Source: Wyeomyia smithii | Lineage: Eukaryota; Arthropoda; Insecta; Diptera; Culicidae | Reading direction: 5' to 3' | Assembly: GCF_029784165.1 (NCBI RefSeq) | Contig: NC_073696.1 | Span: forward strand, 248,739,971-248,803,970 | DNA length: 64,000 nucleotides | Position numbers and translations under genes: made by a program | In this document: piece after piece, positions 1 through 14,100 of the stretch | Layout: every line of letters begins with the position of its first letter | Position numbering within the stretch: position 1 is the first letter of the stretch | Notes under the pieces: model-generated | What the model was told of the DNA's origin: nothing | The model's database searches: none | Seen by the model: only the letters and a program-made list of their open reading frames with translations

Positions 1-866
1 CTAAAAGCTACGTTGCTAACCAAGCAGGAGCTACTAAAATTAAATTAACAAAAAAAATGCATAAACATCACGTAAAGAAAAATAAGCAATTTCGTGTTCA
101 GTTACAACATTTGATTATCACCTGATTATAAGTTTGACACCAATAAAAAATTAAGCTAAAGTAAAAAATGGTGATTTGTTTCAATATATTCTTTAACGAA
201 GAAAATTTTCATCCAACATTCTTAGTTTGCTCGATACAGATTTTTTTATACAGATTTTTTAGCCCGTGAAACAGATATACAGACATTTTCGAGTAAAAAT
301 ACAAAAATAAATGTGGCAGCCCTGTCCCAGTATAGAGTTACTTCGTTCCTGCTAGCCAATTGTTCTATTAAAAGATTGCATTTTTTTTCAGATTTCTAGT
401 TATAATTATAATTTGATGAAAGAAAAAATCTCATTTCTAATTATTCGTTGAAAAGTTACCCTCGATTCTTTTGATGAGCATGAAAAGTTCTCCGCAATTC
501 AAATTAGTAACAGCTCTTAACTTAAAGCTGCTAAAAAGCGGGCGGACCTGGCATTCAATTATTAAATTGATTTGAGCAATTCGAAAATGGCGAGTTGCTT
601 CACAAAAAAACCTATTTTTACAAAAAAGTTGAAGAGGCTGTGTATGAGCCATGACCGCAAAGTCAACGTAGAGTTGTCAATGTATTTTTGTTTCAATAGG
701 TTAGGGAACACACTCCATGGAGGTAAATCAAATTGATTATGCTGTAAACTTCAGTAATATTTCTAGGCCTTAATTATTTTTTCAAAAATTCCCTGATTAC
801 GTTAAAAAATAACTAAGACAGATAATTGTGTTTGATAAATTTCCCATGGAAACTAAGCATGTTACA
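1..866. other. AT-rich non-coding sequence
   Basis: I see no gene, repeat family or RNA here. The 71-codon minus-strand frame at 437-652 has no recognisable features. Confidence 0.6.
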
Positions 867-1160
867 CACTTGAAATTTTTTGCCGGGTCTCGGTAACTTA
901 TTGCCGAGAACGGCATCACTGAGTGCTCGGTTAAAAAATAATGACAGCTGTCACATTTTATCGTAAATCTCGGCTTAACCTAACTGAAATTTCGGCACAA
1001 AATATTACTACCGAGATTTCGGATATTTTGTGCCGAAATTTCAGTTGGGTGAACCGAGATTTACGAAAAAATGTGACAGCTGTCATTATGCTTTTAACCG
1101 AGCACTCAGTGGTGCCGTTCTCGGCAATAAGTTACCGAGACCCGGCAAAAATTTTAAGTG
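867..1160. mobile_element. Palindromic MITE
   Basis: Two arms of about 140 bp are inverted copies of each other with a short centre near 1005-1018. The outer ends read CACTTGAAATTTTTTGCCGG and its inverse, and inner blocks such as GACAGCTGTCA and CCGAGATTTC occur on both sides. Folding would give a near-complete hairpin. It lies next to the 3' part of the D37E transposase remnant on the minus strand. Confidence 0.8.
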
Positions 1161-1194
1161 TAGCTTCCGTAAAGTCTTTGCGTGCGGCCTCCCG

Positions 1195-1895
1195 GCAGTT
1201 AACGGGAAGATTTGCCATGGCGGACGAAAACATGCGTGTAGGCCACTTCAGGCTTGGTCAGAAATCCTCGATGGGACGCAACTTGGAAACGTTGGACGGG
1301 TCCGCCAACTTGGGTACTACAATGATATTCAGCAGGTCCATCTCTTCCAATGATCGCTTTCAGTAGTGGGCCGACGCCAGCGTCTTCGGCCTTTTGATAT
1401 TTCTCAATGAACGACGCAACTTCCGGCAGGCACGTACTATAAATTTCCCCGTTCACGACCAATCCGGAGCGAAAGAAGAGCAACTTTGACATCTCTTTCT
1501 CGCTGATTGCAATTGTCAGTCACAGTAGCACCTTCTTAGAGAACTTGGTGTGTGAAATAAACTTCACCTCGTCGCTCACTTCTTTAGTGGGAGAGGTAAA
1601 ATACGAAGTGCCCTGCCAGTCGTTGCTATCCAGGGTGAGACAGGTCTCGTCGTCCATCAACACCGTCTAGTCGTGATGTAGCCACTTTTCCCTCGGTCTT
1701 CCTCTTCAACATCCTTTGAAGCCTCTTGTCGCTCAGGGCCGTCGACCACCCGGAACCGGGCGTTTTTCTTTCTTTGACCGCGCATACTTCTGGACGGATT
1801 AGCTTCACTGTTTTCGCCATGGCTAGAGTTCGACTGATAGAGCTGTCAATTTTTTTCTGCTGACTCATAGATTAATATGATCGATGCTGCATGCG
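1195..1895 (-). pseudogene. D37E-type mariner transposase remnant, copy 1
   Basis: The minus strand encodes pieces found in the copy at 21.0-22.1 kb: RMLKRKTEGKVA, MDDETCLTLDSNDWQGTSYF with the first catalytic Asp, LVVNGEIYSTCLPEVASFIE, and VVPKLADPSNVSKLRPIEDF with the final Glu. Most of the helix-turn-helix region and the segment with the second catalytic Asp are deleted, and frameshifts and stops separate the pieces. It cannot encode an active transposase. The family assignment rests on copy 2, where the D-to-E spacing can be counted. Confidence 0.75.
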
Positions 1896-3754
1896 TAGTT
1901 TCGTCAGTGCGTGTAAAGGTAAACCCATGAAAAATCGTCAAATTTTGTTCACTTTTTTTTAACCCAAACGTTAGAGCTTTTAAACAAACAATGTTTCTCA
2001 AAAAACTGATTCATTTTAATTCCAAGATTGAAATAAACGTCGATGTTTGCCGGAGGTTGATTTTTAGCCTCTGGGAATTAATCCGATTACGGAAATACTT
2101 TTATTGAGTGGTATTTGATCATTTTAGGCTGTTTCCATTGGTCAAAATTTTTGTTTTAAACAAGGCTCTTCATTTTTCAGTAGTACAATAGTTAGTTAGG
2201 ATTATACGATCACAATATTCCGCTTTTTGTTGGATTCGTAATTTTCCAATCATTCACTCCTAGAATGAAGGAAACTCGTTGATTACTGACCGAGCTATAA
2301 GCATTTAAAATGAGGCAATTTTTGTGTTTAGATTTTTATTTTATACCACGTCTCAGAATGTTGCCGTAAAATGTAATCCTCCGTCAAAAACACATCTTTT
2401 GGCAGGCTTGATGTTCTCTTCAATATGCGGAAAAAGCAGAGTGAATCACTTTTGCCCACCATGAGCGCTGCGTGCTGCGATTTTTTGCACCAAACCTCTT
2501 TGTTTTGTTTTGTGCTGTGTTTCTACCGCTCGCAGAAAAATTAATACACTTGCTGTTTACACCATAGGTGAGCAAGCCAAGAGCGGTGAGTCACCCTAGT
2601 GACAATACACTGAAGTACACCGCGGTACGCACTGCTGAGATAAGTTCGAGAGCAGTCGAAGAGCAAACATGCGTGACGGCTGTCTGGATTTATTTTTCAG
2701 TTTCGAGATGCGAAGTAAGCAACGCTATCTACTTTCTTACCTTGATGCTTCCCTTATTTGATATATGCTTAGAAATACAGAGCTAGGGCTCTGTTGTGGA
2801 GTTATTGAGCGTAATGTCCTTTCGTGTGAGAAAGTTCACATCAGATTATTATCTCTTTGGAGAAATATTTCAGATTTTACCGCGGTATTTTTTTTGCATG
2901 CTGTATATCTGATATGCACGATTCGCTGCTCTCTTCAAGCGAGTGCGTCGCTTTGGCTAACAGTGTGAGAGCAGGTTTTTTTTCGCATTGAAAGATATTC
3001 TTCTACACGCTAGTGATTTTTTGAGGAGAAATGACAAGCGTGTCTTTTGGTTAAGGTTCCTGGATGGAGAAACGCGAAATGATTTTTATAGGTCGATGGT
3101 TTGTGTATTTCTGAAATTATTGTTTTTTTGCAACAATCGACGTATTTGAACATCGCTATGTAGTTCTTGTGGTGATTTCGAATAATGAATTTTATATTCA
3201 TAATCTTTCTAAAAGTTTTAATTTTCAAGATGGTAAAAAGTGAGTTCATATAATTCAATACAAGTTTTTACAACCTTTTTACAGTTCTCTTACAAAAACC
3301 AAACAGTCTTCGGAAACATTAAAATAATTAGAATAACAAACATTTATTTGTGTGCAAGTTACAAACGTTGTAACTTGTACACAATCTTTTATCAAAGATA
3401 TTCCTTTTTTTGTCTCAATGTTGATTATTTCTCACCCTCCTCTTGGCTATCTTTGATAACATTGGACACAAAAAGAGCTCGAAAGTTGTATCAGACTAAC
3501 ATTAGAAAAATCAACAAAAAAGTGATAGTTCGCTACCAGAATTTCCACATATTACACTGGAGACAAATAAGCAATGCGTTTTTGTAACGAACACACAAAA
3601 TAACGTTCTCGGCTGTTCGATTTCAAAAACTGGCTCCAGCAGTTAGTGCTGTTCGATTTTGACATATCTAAGCCGTGGTAAACCAAGCTAAGACATATGG
3701 TAAATAAACCTATTTACCACGTGAGTGGTTTTATTGTGGCATCATATACTTTTA
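1896..3754. other. Non-coding sequence between two transposon remnants
   Basis: Nothing recognised. Short frames at 2568-2968 and 3010-3587 have the composition of translated AT-rich DNA. Confidence 0.6.
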
Positions 3755-4205
3755 GTTGTGTTGAAATGTTTGATTTTGTGCCAAATAATCGTCATTTACC
3801 AAAAGTGTCTGAATCGCATCGGAAGTTAAAAACAAGTTTACGGAAAAGTTATTTTCAGTGAAACAATGTACCGTGGTTGGTTCCGTCGTTTTAGAAATGG
3901 TAATTTCGATGTTGAAAACTTTCTCCGTGAAGGAAGGCCAAATAGGTTCGGAGACACCGAGCTGGAGGAATTGTTCGATGTGGATCCATGCTAAACGCAG
4001 AAACAGCTTGCTTCGGTATGTTGAGTTACCCGAAACTGAGAAACGATATCGACTTCACTTGACGCGACTAAGCCGAGCACCGCACGAATAATGGCAGAGG
4101 CACGAAAAATCAGTCTGTTGCATGACAACGCTCTGCCTCATGCTACCAAAGTCGTTGAAATTTTTGAAGTGCTACATCACCTACCATATTGCTCAGATAG
4201 TGCAC
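3755..4205 (+). pseudogene. Mariner (DD34D-type) transposase fragment
   Basis: Broken frames give FVPNNRHLPKVSESHRK (N-terminal domain, with an internal deletion), YRGWFRRFRNGNFDVENFLR and EGRPNRFGDTELEELFDVDP (helix-turn-helix linker region), then ISLLHDNALPHATKVVEIFE with the second catalytic Asp and HHLPYCSDSAPS close to the third. These are mariner signatures, distinct from the D37E copies. Large deletions and stops make it a dead fragment. Confidence 0.75.
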
Positions 4206-7200
4206 CTTCCGTAAGATCCATCTTACACTTCTCGGTTTTAAACTCTAAAACAAATACATATTCATTTGAGTTTTTTTCACAGTCGAAAATTATGCGATTA
4301 CTCTGTCAATGGAAAAATTCAAGGAATCAAAAGTAGACCTCCTGTATTTTCAAAGCATGTAACCCTTTATTATTTTTTTTTTACGCTGCATACTTGCCAC
4401 CACATACTTTCAAGGGAAAATAGGAGAAATAGGTGCATTATCTTGGACAATTTGTGACGCACCGACTGGAAAACTTTTTTTTTTATTATTACCAATTGAC
4501 ATGTAAATTTCTGAGACGAGGGATATTCTTTCAAAACTCACCAATATTGGAGAATTTACCACATTTCAATATGGATTACACTCATCGCCCCCCTAAAAAA
4601 TCGATAACCGTTCAACTTCGTCGATATTCTGAGCGCCCAGCCGTAACGTATGAAAGCCCATTTCCACCGCATATGGGCAGCAGTATTGCGGTGTCTACAA
4701 TTCGACGCTACTTAGGATCAGCTGTGTGTCTATCTCTCGTGTTCCGATGAACTATTCCACTCGTTTTGCTAGGCTCCTATCGCGCTACAAAACACGGAAA
4801 ACGACTCCATTCCCGCGAATGATTCCCGTCCCCGATGAATGCTCCGTCATTATCGTTATAAACCCTAACGCGCCCTGTTATGTGTGTGTGTGTTTTTTTA
4901 TTTCGGGGATTATTTTGGCTTTGCATCGTTCGCGAAAGTCATGCCAAGTCACGCTGAATGCAATAGAACTTTTTCTCCTCCTTCTCGTTTTTGTTCTCTA
5001 TTTTGTTTCACTCTCACACTGAATGAGTTCGTTTTCATTTCAATTTTGTATATTTAAACATTATCATGTAATTTAATCTTTCTCCAAAGTGCACGTTTGT
5101 GGGAAAAACGGGTTTGGGGGAACATGGAAACGCTGGCGAAAAAACGAACCTAGTTTGCAGTTACATTTAATTGAATACTGTTTTTGTTCAATTTTGCGTA
5201 CACTAATTTTCACGGTTTGGTTCCGGCTGGGCATGGAAATGCAGCTGCAACGTTTATGTTTTTTTTTTTATCCCCGGTTGCCGACATTTCGGAGGCTAAC
5301 ATGGCATCATTCATTTACTCTGCAGTAGGTCGGATGAGCCACATGTTGTTATCGTTTTTTTTTTCGTTTTGTTCACACATTTCGGTACTTTTAATTTGAA
5401 GAAATCTTTGCTTTAGGTCCGGGTCTTACCTTGCACTTAAAGAATTTTGATTTGTTTGTTCTAGTACAGATATGATTTCACATCAGGTTAATATTTGCAA
5501 TATGCGCGCACACACATCATCATCCTCACTCTCTCGCAACTTGAACTCTCTTCCCGGCTGCAATTATTGCCCGTTGTGTTTGTGTGACCTTTGCTGTCGC
5601 AGGAAGTAAATTATAACATTTATTATTTTTTTCTGGAAGATTGTTTTCCATTTTTTCTTTTGTTTGTTTGCGTGTAGATATCTAACACCCGGGAGTTACA
5701 TGGTTTTGGTAACGTAAATCATTGCTGTACAATTGATTTTTGTTGTTGCTTAGTGCCTTTTACTAGGATACTTACATTTATGTCGCATTTCTATCAAATT
5801 GGGGGCACATCGTATTTCGTAGAGTTTTTTTTCCTTACCACTTCAGTAAGTATTTTAGTGTTTTTTTGGTTTTGTTTTCTGCTGGAAACTAGTTTTGATT
5901 AGAACGCGCGGCCTTCCTGGCGAAACCCCTGCTATAGTATGTGTACCCTGCACTAACCTGCTTCTAACACTGGAATGGGTGAGAATGGGCAGTTTTAACC
6001 AACCGAAAATCTAACTTATTGTAGAGTGCTTGGTCATGTTTTACTAACGAACCAAAGTTTTGCTGCACGGGGATTTGACTGAGGCAAGGAGAAATTTGAC
6101 TGGTTTTTGTTTAAAGGGCAATGGTTTTAATGCTGGGAAGTCCTGTGTTGAGTTGAGATTCCCTGCGGTAATTAAATGTTGCAGATAAATATTTGATGAG
6201 TTGACAAAAAAATTGATTAGGGTTAAAATGGTTGTATGAGAGAACATGTACTTTGAAATATCGCAAAACAACAAATCTGTGGAGCAACATATATTTATAT
6301 ATGTGTGGAGACAGTAAAAATCGTTAATTTGCTACTTAAGAAACCGCAAAACAAAATTGAAAGCAGATTTCAAGAACAAGAATAGAAATACAAAAAAGGT
6401 ATTACTGTGAGATTTGAATGTAAGATAATTATTTTAGTTATCGAAAATTGGCTCCTTGGGGTTGGTAGTTTCTTGAACATTTAGCCTTGTTCATAAAAGA
6501 AATTAAAAAAATGCTCTTCAAAGAAATTAATGCAAAAAAACGCCAAACGATATTTTGTTCTAAAATCACTTAACACTTAAAAAAGTCTTGAATAAGAATT
6601 AAGACCCCGGTATGGAAATAAATTTAACTTAAAATTGTTCGGTTCGGGTTTTCATTTGCGAATGCATTTTTTTTCCTCATCTATTTTGCGAATGCATTTG
6701 AAATAATTTCGTTTATCGGTTCTTGACCTTTCTTCGATTTTTTGCAATACAAATAGAAATTTGGTGCTTAATCAAAAAAAACTTAAAAGGCTTAAATGTT
6801 CAAACTGAGAAATTGCAAAATCAATGTCAGTTTTTTATAAAAGTAAAAGAATTTATCCTCCCTATAAAAACGAAATGTGGAATAGGGGAAAGCAAGTGAA
6901 ATGCTAAAGGTGCTTGAACCGTGAATAAATAATGTTGAAGCGGAAATTTATTTTCCGTCCAAAAACCGGCACTGTAAGGCTTCAAAGTAATCTGACTTGA
7001 AACACGACACAAACACTAATCAAAAAGTAAAAATCTCTTACATAATTAAAAAAAGGTTAAACAAGTTTCTTTATCTCTAAATGGTCAGATTTGTTTTAAT
7101 ATAGAAGATTATACACTCGTAAAACTTTGGAATCCACATCAATTTCACATCCAATTTCCTTCTTAAAAATGTGAAGTTTTTAGATAAACGAAATAATTGT

Positions 7201-7384
7201 TTTTGTTGTAAATTCGTGTCAATTTGCAATTTCCAATCACTTTTTTTTGCAACATAAATTAAAGAGCGGCGAATAATAAGTGACCTAAAATGATTTCCTG
7301 GAATTTCTATTTTTCGAAAATAATTGTCTCAAGAATCACGAAATCACTATGACTTTCATGTGTGAGTTGAACCATGAGTAAAGA
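4206..7384. other. Non-coding AT-rich sequence
   Basis: No gene recognised. There are many T-runs and a few CA/TG and CACACA tracts. Frames up to 105 codons (4433-4750) look like chance. Confidence 0.6.
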
Positions 7385-10300
7385 TTTTTCTTCTGGGACT
7401 TCAATATTTTTCTTCTGGGGCTTCAATATTGGGTAGCTTTCAAAGGCGTGAAAATGTAGAGCAATTTCATAAAAAAATGTCCCAATTTCAATATTTTTTT
7501 TAAATTGTCGTTTTTGTGAATCTTTGCACCATAAGACAAAAAAAAATTAGGGAGAGAAACTAACAATGTTATTATTTATTTATTACCTAAAAAATCTCGT
7601 TTTTCAAAATATATGATTTTTTTCTATGAAAACTACACAATGTTAACTGAACCTTGATGGTTAATTAAACTTTGAGAATCAAAAAACAAAAATGGTAAGA
7701 TTTTTCGAAAAAAGAAATATATTTTTTTACAGTGTATATTTTTTGGTGGTTAAAATTATCATCTACCTATCATTCATCATCTATCATTCTGGCTTTAAAA
7801 ATATTTTTTTCTCAAGATTAGGCACTAAGCTCAGTATTTTTCCCTGCGCCGAGTTTGTTATTGATAAAAATGTTTTTAGAGCCAGAGCGGTTTGGTTGGT
7901 ACAGTATCCACGGCAAAGTTGTAGATACAGTGACGTGTCGATTTTATCACGTTTCGTTTTTTCAATGTTCCGTTTTTATCAATCTCGAACGCATAGCATT
8001 TCCCCTATATCACGTTTCTGAGATATATGTATAGAAAATATTATGAATCATGGCCGATAAAATTTACAAGTATGACAAATAAGGCTTGTTTTTTTTAATG
8101 ACTCCCCGTGAAACAATAACTCATTCGGGAGACAAACACGCACGAAATAGAATTGACAAAAATCTAGTAACTTCATATGGCATATCAATGTTACACCGTC
8201 AATCAAATCATTCTGCCTCTCAAAATATTTGTAGTCATCGTTACCATTTCTGTTTTATTCTTTTTAAAAAATTAATCGTGATTTAAAAAAAATACTTTTA
8301 CCACAAAATGACATTATTAGGCCATAAAAAAATCGGTGCAAAGTTTCAGCCAGATCGAAAACGGTCGACTGAAATGGCTGCCCTATTTTTTTGAATAGAA
8401 AGCGAAGCAAAGCAAAGCCTTGGTGCTACATTCCGGAACTCGATCTGCTGTTTGTATACATAGACTTCGCAGCTAACTCTTAAGTGTACAGGGCAATTTC
8501 GGGGCTAGCGCTACGATCGTACTGACACTAACAGTCTTTCCCGAGCTGAGACTCGAACCTACGACGACCAGTATCGTACCTCAAGACCAGCTGGGAGGGC
8601 GTTTTTTTGAATAGAATTGCGCTTTAAAAAACTTGAAGATTTTCTTCTGGCACTTCAATATTGTGTGACCTTGAATGTATTGTTCACCCAACAAAACAAA
8701 GAATTAAAGTGAAATAAAATAAAACTTGTGTATTGTGGGAGGAAATGTTCAATTTAAATAAGCTTCGTTTTCCGAAATATGTTTTTTGGATGGAAAATTT
8801 TCCTAAAATTTTTCTAAACAAAGTGGATTTCTATTTGCAAAAATGAAAAACTAAAATTCGTTACTCAGTTATAGATGGAATAATATTAAAATGTACTGTA
8901 AATGTACAAATCAAATTCACTTTGTCGTGCCAAATATACAACAATTGCTGGAAACTTACGTCAAATAAAAAATAATTGAATTTAAAGAAAAATTTATTCA
9001 TTTATTACACTAACCCTTGTGAAGAGAAAAGAAAATGAGATTTTCAAAATTATATTTGGAAAATGAACAACAGTTTTAAGAGCAGCTATGAAATGCATAA
9101 CACTTTCTAAGCAATTTAAAGTCTTATTTTCGTCGCCTGCCTTATTAATAGCAGCTTCAGAACTTCGGTGAGCTTTTTCCCATTAATGGTCAAAACAAAC
9201 AATAAATGTAGAGCAGTTTTTGTGATTTTTTCGTAGATATTTCAAGCCAGTTTCGATGTTCTAAATATTCTAGATAAAAAAAAATAGTTTTATTAGTCTG
9301 TGATTTTTTTTCGAAAAAAGTCACAAACAATATTTTTTCCTAATAGATAGAAACAAAACCGTCTAAGTGTTTTGTATTCTGATTTTGAGGATGTATGTTA
9401 TAGTAATCGTAACCTGGAAAGGGTTGAGCTTATAAATTTTATGATAAATCAAAAAGAAACAAAAAATTTCCCAAAGCTGTGTTCTTCTGGGACTTCAAAA
9501 TTGTGTAACCCAATCTATTCTGCTCTTTCATGAACAAATAAAATAAATGTTTTTGAAACTTTTGTGAGATAAAGTTTGAAAACTATACTGAGTTTTGGCA
9601 TATTTTATTGAAAAAAATAAAATTTTCAAGGAATAAGATATTTAATTTTTTTTTGTTAAAAAAAATTGCGGTGTATATTTTTTAAGATAATTTTTTTTCT
9701 ACATATTTGTCGAAGACGTCACAATGGTCAAGTAAACCGTTCTGGCTCTAAAAATATTTGTAATAATCAATACCATTTTAAGAAAAGCTCTTCTCGAAAA
9801 ATAGTCCAAAATATTAGTATTTTTTTTAAATCACGAGTAATCTTTAGCCCATAGTCATATTTGTGCAAAATTTCAACCAGATCAAAAATCGTCGATTTTA
9901 ATGGTTGCCCTAGCTTTTAATCAAATTGCACTTTGAAAAACTTGAAGTTTTTCTTCTGGCACATCAATATTGAGTGACTTCGAATGTACTGTTTAATCCA
10001 AGGAACATGTAAAATTAAAGTGTAGTAAGATTTTGTATTTTTAAAAACTTTTGTATTTTCGGATGAAATGCTACATTTAGAAAAAGGTTGGAGTAAATAG
10101 CATGTTTTAGTGGTAACCCGTGTTATGAAAAATAGTTTGTCTCTTTCATGAAACAGAAAAAAAAAAAATGGTTCGTTCAACAGTTGATAGAATGTGAATA
10201 CCTGATCTTATACAATGTTATGTGTTTCAAAATAAAAAAAGATTACATCTAAATTTAGTCTACGGTACTAAAAAGACATTAAACGTTAGAATTTATATCA

Positions 10301-11125
10301 AATAAAAAAAAAAATAAATTAATATATTTTTCGTAATACCAGTTCTTGTAAAAAAAAACAATTCGGTGTTCAATGAGAAAATAACTAAAATAGCAAATAG
10401 TGTGAGGACTCTGTTAAAACTTAGAAAAACAGAGAAAATTTGAACAACAGTTTTTAGAAACATTTTAGTCGCTCAAAAATGCGAGCAATTTGCACCTTTT
10501 TTTTGGTCTTATAAATATCAGTTTAAGAAATACTTCTCAAATGATTATTGTTTGAAGAGTTTTTTCCCATCCTTGATCATAACAAAAAATAAACTTAAGA
10601 GTAACTTGGAAGCAGCTTCTTGTTATGTTTTATCGGATTTTTGAAGGTAGTAATATATATTGATGGGTTTTTCAGGCAAAAAACAATGGCTTCATTAGTT
10701 TGCGAATTTGCTTTGTTTATAATTGGAAACATGGCAATAAAAACTTTCGTTTCCTTTGGACAGGAAAAAAATATTTCAAGAGTTTTGTTTTCTAATTTTC
10801 ACAATGTACTTTATAGTTATCGTGATCTGGGAAGAGGTGAGCTTGAAAATTGGATGATGAATCATAAAGAAATAAAAAAGATCTCCGAACTCGTGTTCTT
10901 CCGGAACATCAAAATTGTGTTTTTCAATCATGCACTTTCATATACAAACAACACGTTAATTCTCAGAACTTCTCTATGAGAAAGAGTTAGAAAAATGTGG
11001 AAACAGGATTTTAATGATGAGCAATTAGCTTGGAAGTGCTCTCAGCGCAAGTTTAAGGTGGTGAATTGAGAGACAGAATGCTGGCAATTGGTTCATCTGG
11101 GATTTCAAAATTGTCTTAAAAGGTG
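7385..11125 (+). repeat. Diverged local repeat with a recurring TTCTTCTGGGACTTCAA motif
   Basis: Variants of TTCTTCTGGGACTTCAATAT start at 7389, 7410, 8641, 9482, 9951, 10895 and 11092, often followed by TTGTGTAACC/GTGACCTT and a block like ATGTACTGTT. Between them, GTGTATATTTTTT, ATTCTGGCTCTAAAAATATT and a TTTCAGCCAGATCGAAAA block recur. It looks like an old tandem duplication of an AT-rich unit. No coding frame of normal composition is present. Confidence 0.55.
8401..8601 (-). mobile_element. tRNA-derived SINE, family A, copy 1
   Basis: On the minus strand it starts CCCAGCTGGTCTTGAGGTAC (A-box-like), has GGTTCGAGTCTCAGCTCGGG (B-box-like) and ends GCTTTGCTTTGCTTTCGCT. A perfect 15-bp direct repeat TTTTTTTGAATAGAA flanks it at 8386-8400 and 8602-8616. 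The A and B boxes are internal RNA polymerase III promoter elements. It resembles the Feilai type of tRNA SINE known in Aedes. Confidence 0.88.
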
Positions 11126-14100
11126 TGTAGATAAGAGATAAAATCTACTAAAGTTTTTTACGCGTTTTTACAAGGTTTTATTGGGGGAATTTAAAATTAC
11201 TGCAGTTTTTTACGAGGTACGTATTCCCCGTGTAAAAAAAACTGTTTGTACTAGACTGCAAGATTATTACTTGATCAACAATCGGTTGTTTATCTTGAAA
11301 TTAGTTACTTGCCTATATCTTACTCTTAAAGGGCGGCATACTGTGGAAAGTGTACAGAGAATGTGCCCTCTTCTAATGCGTATTATGCTGCTACCACGGA
11401 ACTGATTTTAAAGGCCAACGTCTTGACCGAAAGGTGAAGATACAATAATTGCCATACTTTTCAATTGTAAATTAAAGAAAAATTGAGCTAAAAATCAATA
11501 ATTTTTAGTTCAGTTTCGCACTATTCAACGAATTACAAGCTCGCTTCTATAGCCGAGAAAAGGATGGTATAGTGTAGAATCGTACTTTCATTGAACGGAT
11601 TTTAAACACTATCTCAATCGATTAGCATATTTTTTCAATTGTAGGCTAGTTAAAAATGAATGATTGATCGAAATCTGAAGTAAAACTAACATTATTATCG
11701 GGATTTGATAAACATCGCACTACAGCGCTTCTGCACAGGATTTTAATTACATTTTCATCTCATTTGGCGAGTTTTTTTTTCACACCCATGTTGTAAGTGG
11801 TCCCGCCTTTTTTCAAGTTATATCATTCTCTCAGTTTCGTGGGACGAAAAACATTTTATTCAATAAAAAGGCTGTACGAAAAGTAAAATGTTGTCAACTT
11901 ATATCAGTCCATCAGTTTGCGGCAAACATTTATGCAGTATTTACTATGAACGAAAATTGAAATGTTGTAAGTGGCTCACCCTTTTTTCAAGCTACATCAT
12001 TCTCATAGTTTCGCGAGACGCAAACACTTTTTATTCCGTATTGAGAATGTTGGATAAATCTATCTCATTTCGTGTTGGCAACCAGCGGAACAGCACCTAT
12101 AGAGCACTTTCAGCCACACAACAATCTATTACACTGTTGTGTGTTGCATCTTGCGGCTCTGGCTGGGGGGCAGAAAAATCTTTTCGTGTTGACGGATGGC
12201 AGACATGAGAATGTAAGCGAATCCAGTTCGAAATGCTGCTGCGAAATCAGATCAATCTTCTTTGTTAGGACGTTCAAGTATTTTGAACGAAGTTTAATGA
12301 ATTTTATAAATTCTGCATTATTTTCATAACACGCCTATTTTGTACGGTAATGACGGTTGCCTTTCGAAGTAGCCATTATCATTTTCCTTCACATGAACAT
12401 CAAAAATGGTCTTTATCAGGCGCTCCACTTGTATAATTGAAGAGCTCAATGAATAACCCTGCGTTTGGTTACGTGAATGGTCGAAAAACATACTCTCAAT
12501 TATTTGCAAAATTAGCTCTGCAAAAAAAGACATATCGCAGTCCAAAATCAAAGCCGATTGACATAAAAAAGTATGCAGCGTGAAAATCCGTTCTATATTC
12601 TATATGATCTCTGTTGTTATTCAATCCCAAATGTCCCCCTGCAACGTGCAGGACAGCGCGACAAGATAAGCCTCTCACAGAAATTGACAATTCCACCCAC
12701 GTGCGGCAGAATAAATCTTCAAACTTGCTCCATACGTAATTTGTTGTAATGTAATCTGCCCGGAAATCACAACTGTTTCCGTCCCTCACCGGCTACGCCA
12801 TTCTACGCCATTCAAATTTAGTACAATCTGCGTGAGGTATTCTCGGCTCCCCAACCTTGCATTCCACGCTTCGGATTTTACTGGAGGAAACCGGCTCCTC
12901 GGGTGCTTTGTTGCGAAAATGTATGCACATTGCTTACATAATTAGAGTAATTATTTTGGCCGGGATTTTATCGGGGTACACAAAGCAGAGGGAAATAGCG
13001 AATGAATCACTGTGCAGCGTCTGTCTGACGATGGTGGATGGAGGAAAAAATTTTGGTCTGAATTTACATGTACGAATAATTACCAAAAATCGCGGCGAAG
13101 AACGGGTCGAATATTTACCGTGCAGCAGAACGTCGGTTGCGCGTGGCGAAAGAGAACTTTCACAAATTATTTATTCTCCCTGTGGGTATTTTTTTATTGT
13201 CAGTTGGCTGCAAATTAAAAATATGATTCTGCCTTTCGTGTAGTTTCTGTCATTCTACACCAACGCTAACTTACCTTAGGATGGTTATAATGTTGTTGGG
13301 TTTGTTTTCTTTGGGTCTACTTGTTTTTTTATAAAGCGTTTCGTTTTCTGTACCTTCTGATCGATTCACTAAAGCTATAACTTAGTTCATTCATTCTTCT
13401 GCTCGCTAGTAACTGTTACCTTCGAGTACCTAGTAAGTTTTACTCGCACATCTGTTTGCTTTCGCTTTTCGCTATCCTTTTCCCTGTCTTCATCAGTTCA
13501 GGCGGGGGATTTCGTTGAACATTTTCAGTACACAGCAAACTGAATTTCAATTATGTACGAATCACTTTCTGCGCTCATTACTGCTGCTTGTATTGGTATG
13601 TTTGCCTCTATGTATGTGTGTGTGTGCGCTAGTGAATAATGGAACAATTTGGAAAGTGCGCTTATGCTTTTTCGCTTCGCTGCGGAAAGCGACTGCTTCT
13701 GGTCAAGAAAACTCCCCGCTTCATCATATATCACACGATTAGGACTGAAATATGTCTGATTGTGTGATAGAGGGCTCGACAAGCGACGAGGTCTTCTTGG
13801 TATTCGGTACAGTAGGAGTGGCTTTCCATCCATCTCGCGGAGAAAGGAGAAGGGCTTTGGAGGGGGGACTGAGGGGAAAGGTGATGGCTTCGATCCTTAC
13901 CTTCGCACCCTTCACCGGCCATATGTCTGTGACCAGCTCTCTTCGTTTGTTTGTGTTGTGAATATTTTATCGAGACGTGCTTGAAGGGAACGAAGAAAAA
14001 TGCTCGACTGATTTGCTTTTATGCGATTGCATGATCGAATTTACGTTGCTCTGCTGCACTTGAGAAAAGGAAAACAGAGGGAAAAGCAGAGTTTGGTGGC

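Noticed and set aside
8401..8601. tRNA gene
   Set aside because: The A- and B-box-like sequences belong to a SINE with a target duplication; no cloverleaf with an acceptor stem is present. The same holds for 34.8, 40.8, 41.2 and 54.5 kb.
12857..13243. 128-codon plus-strand frame as a gene
   Set aside because: No domain, splice support or coding composition could be seen.
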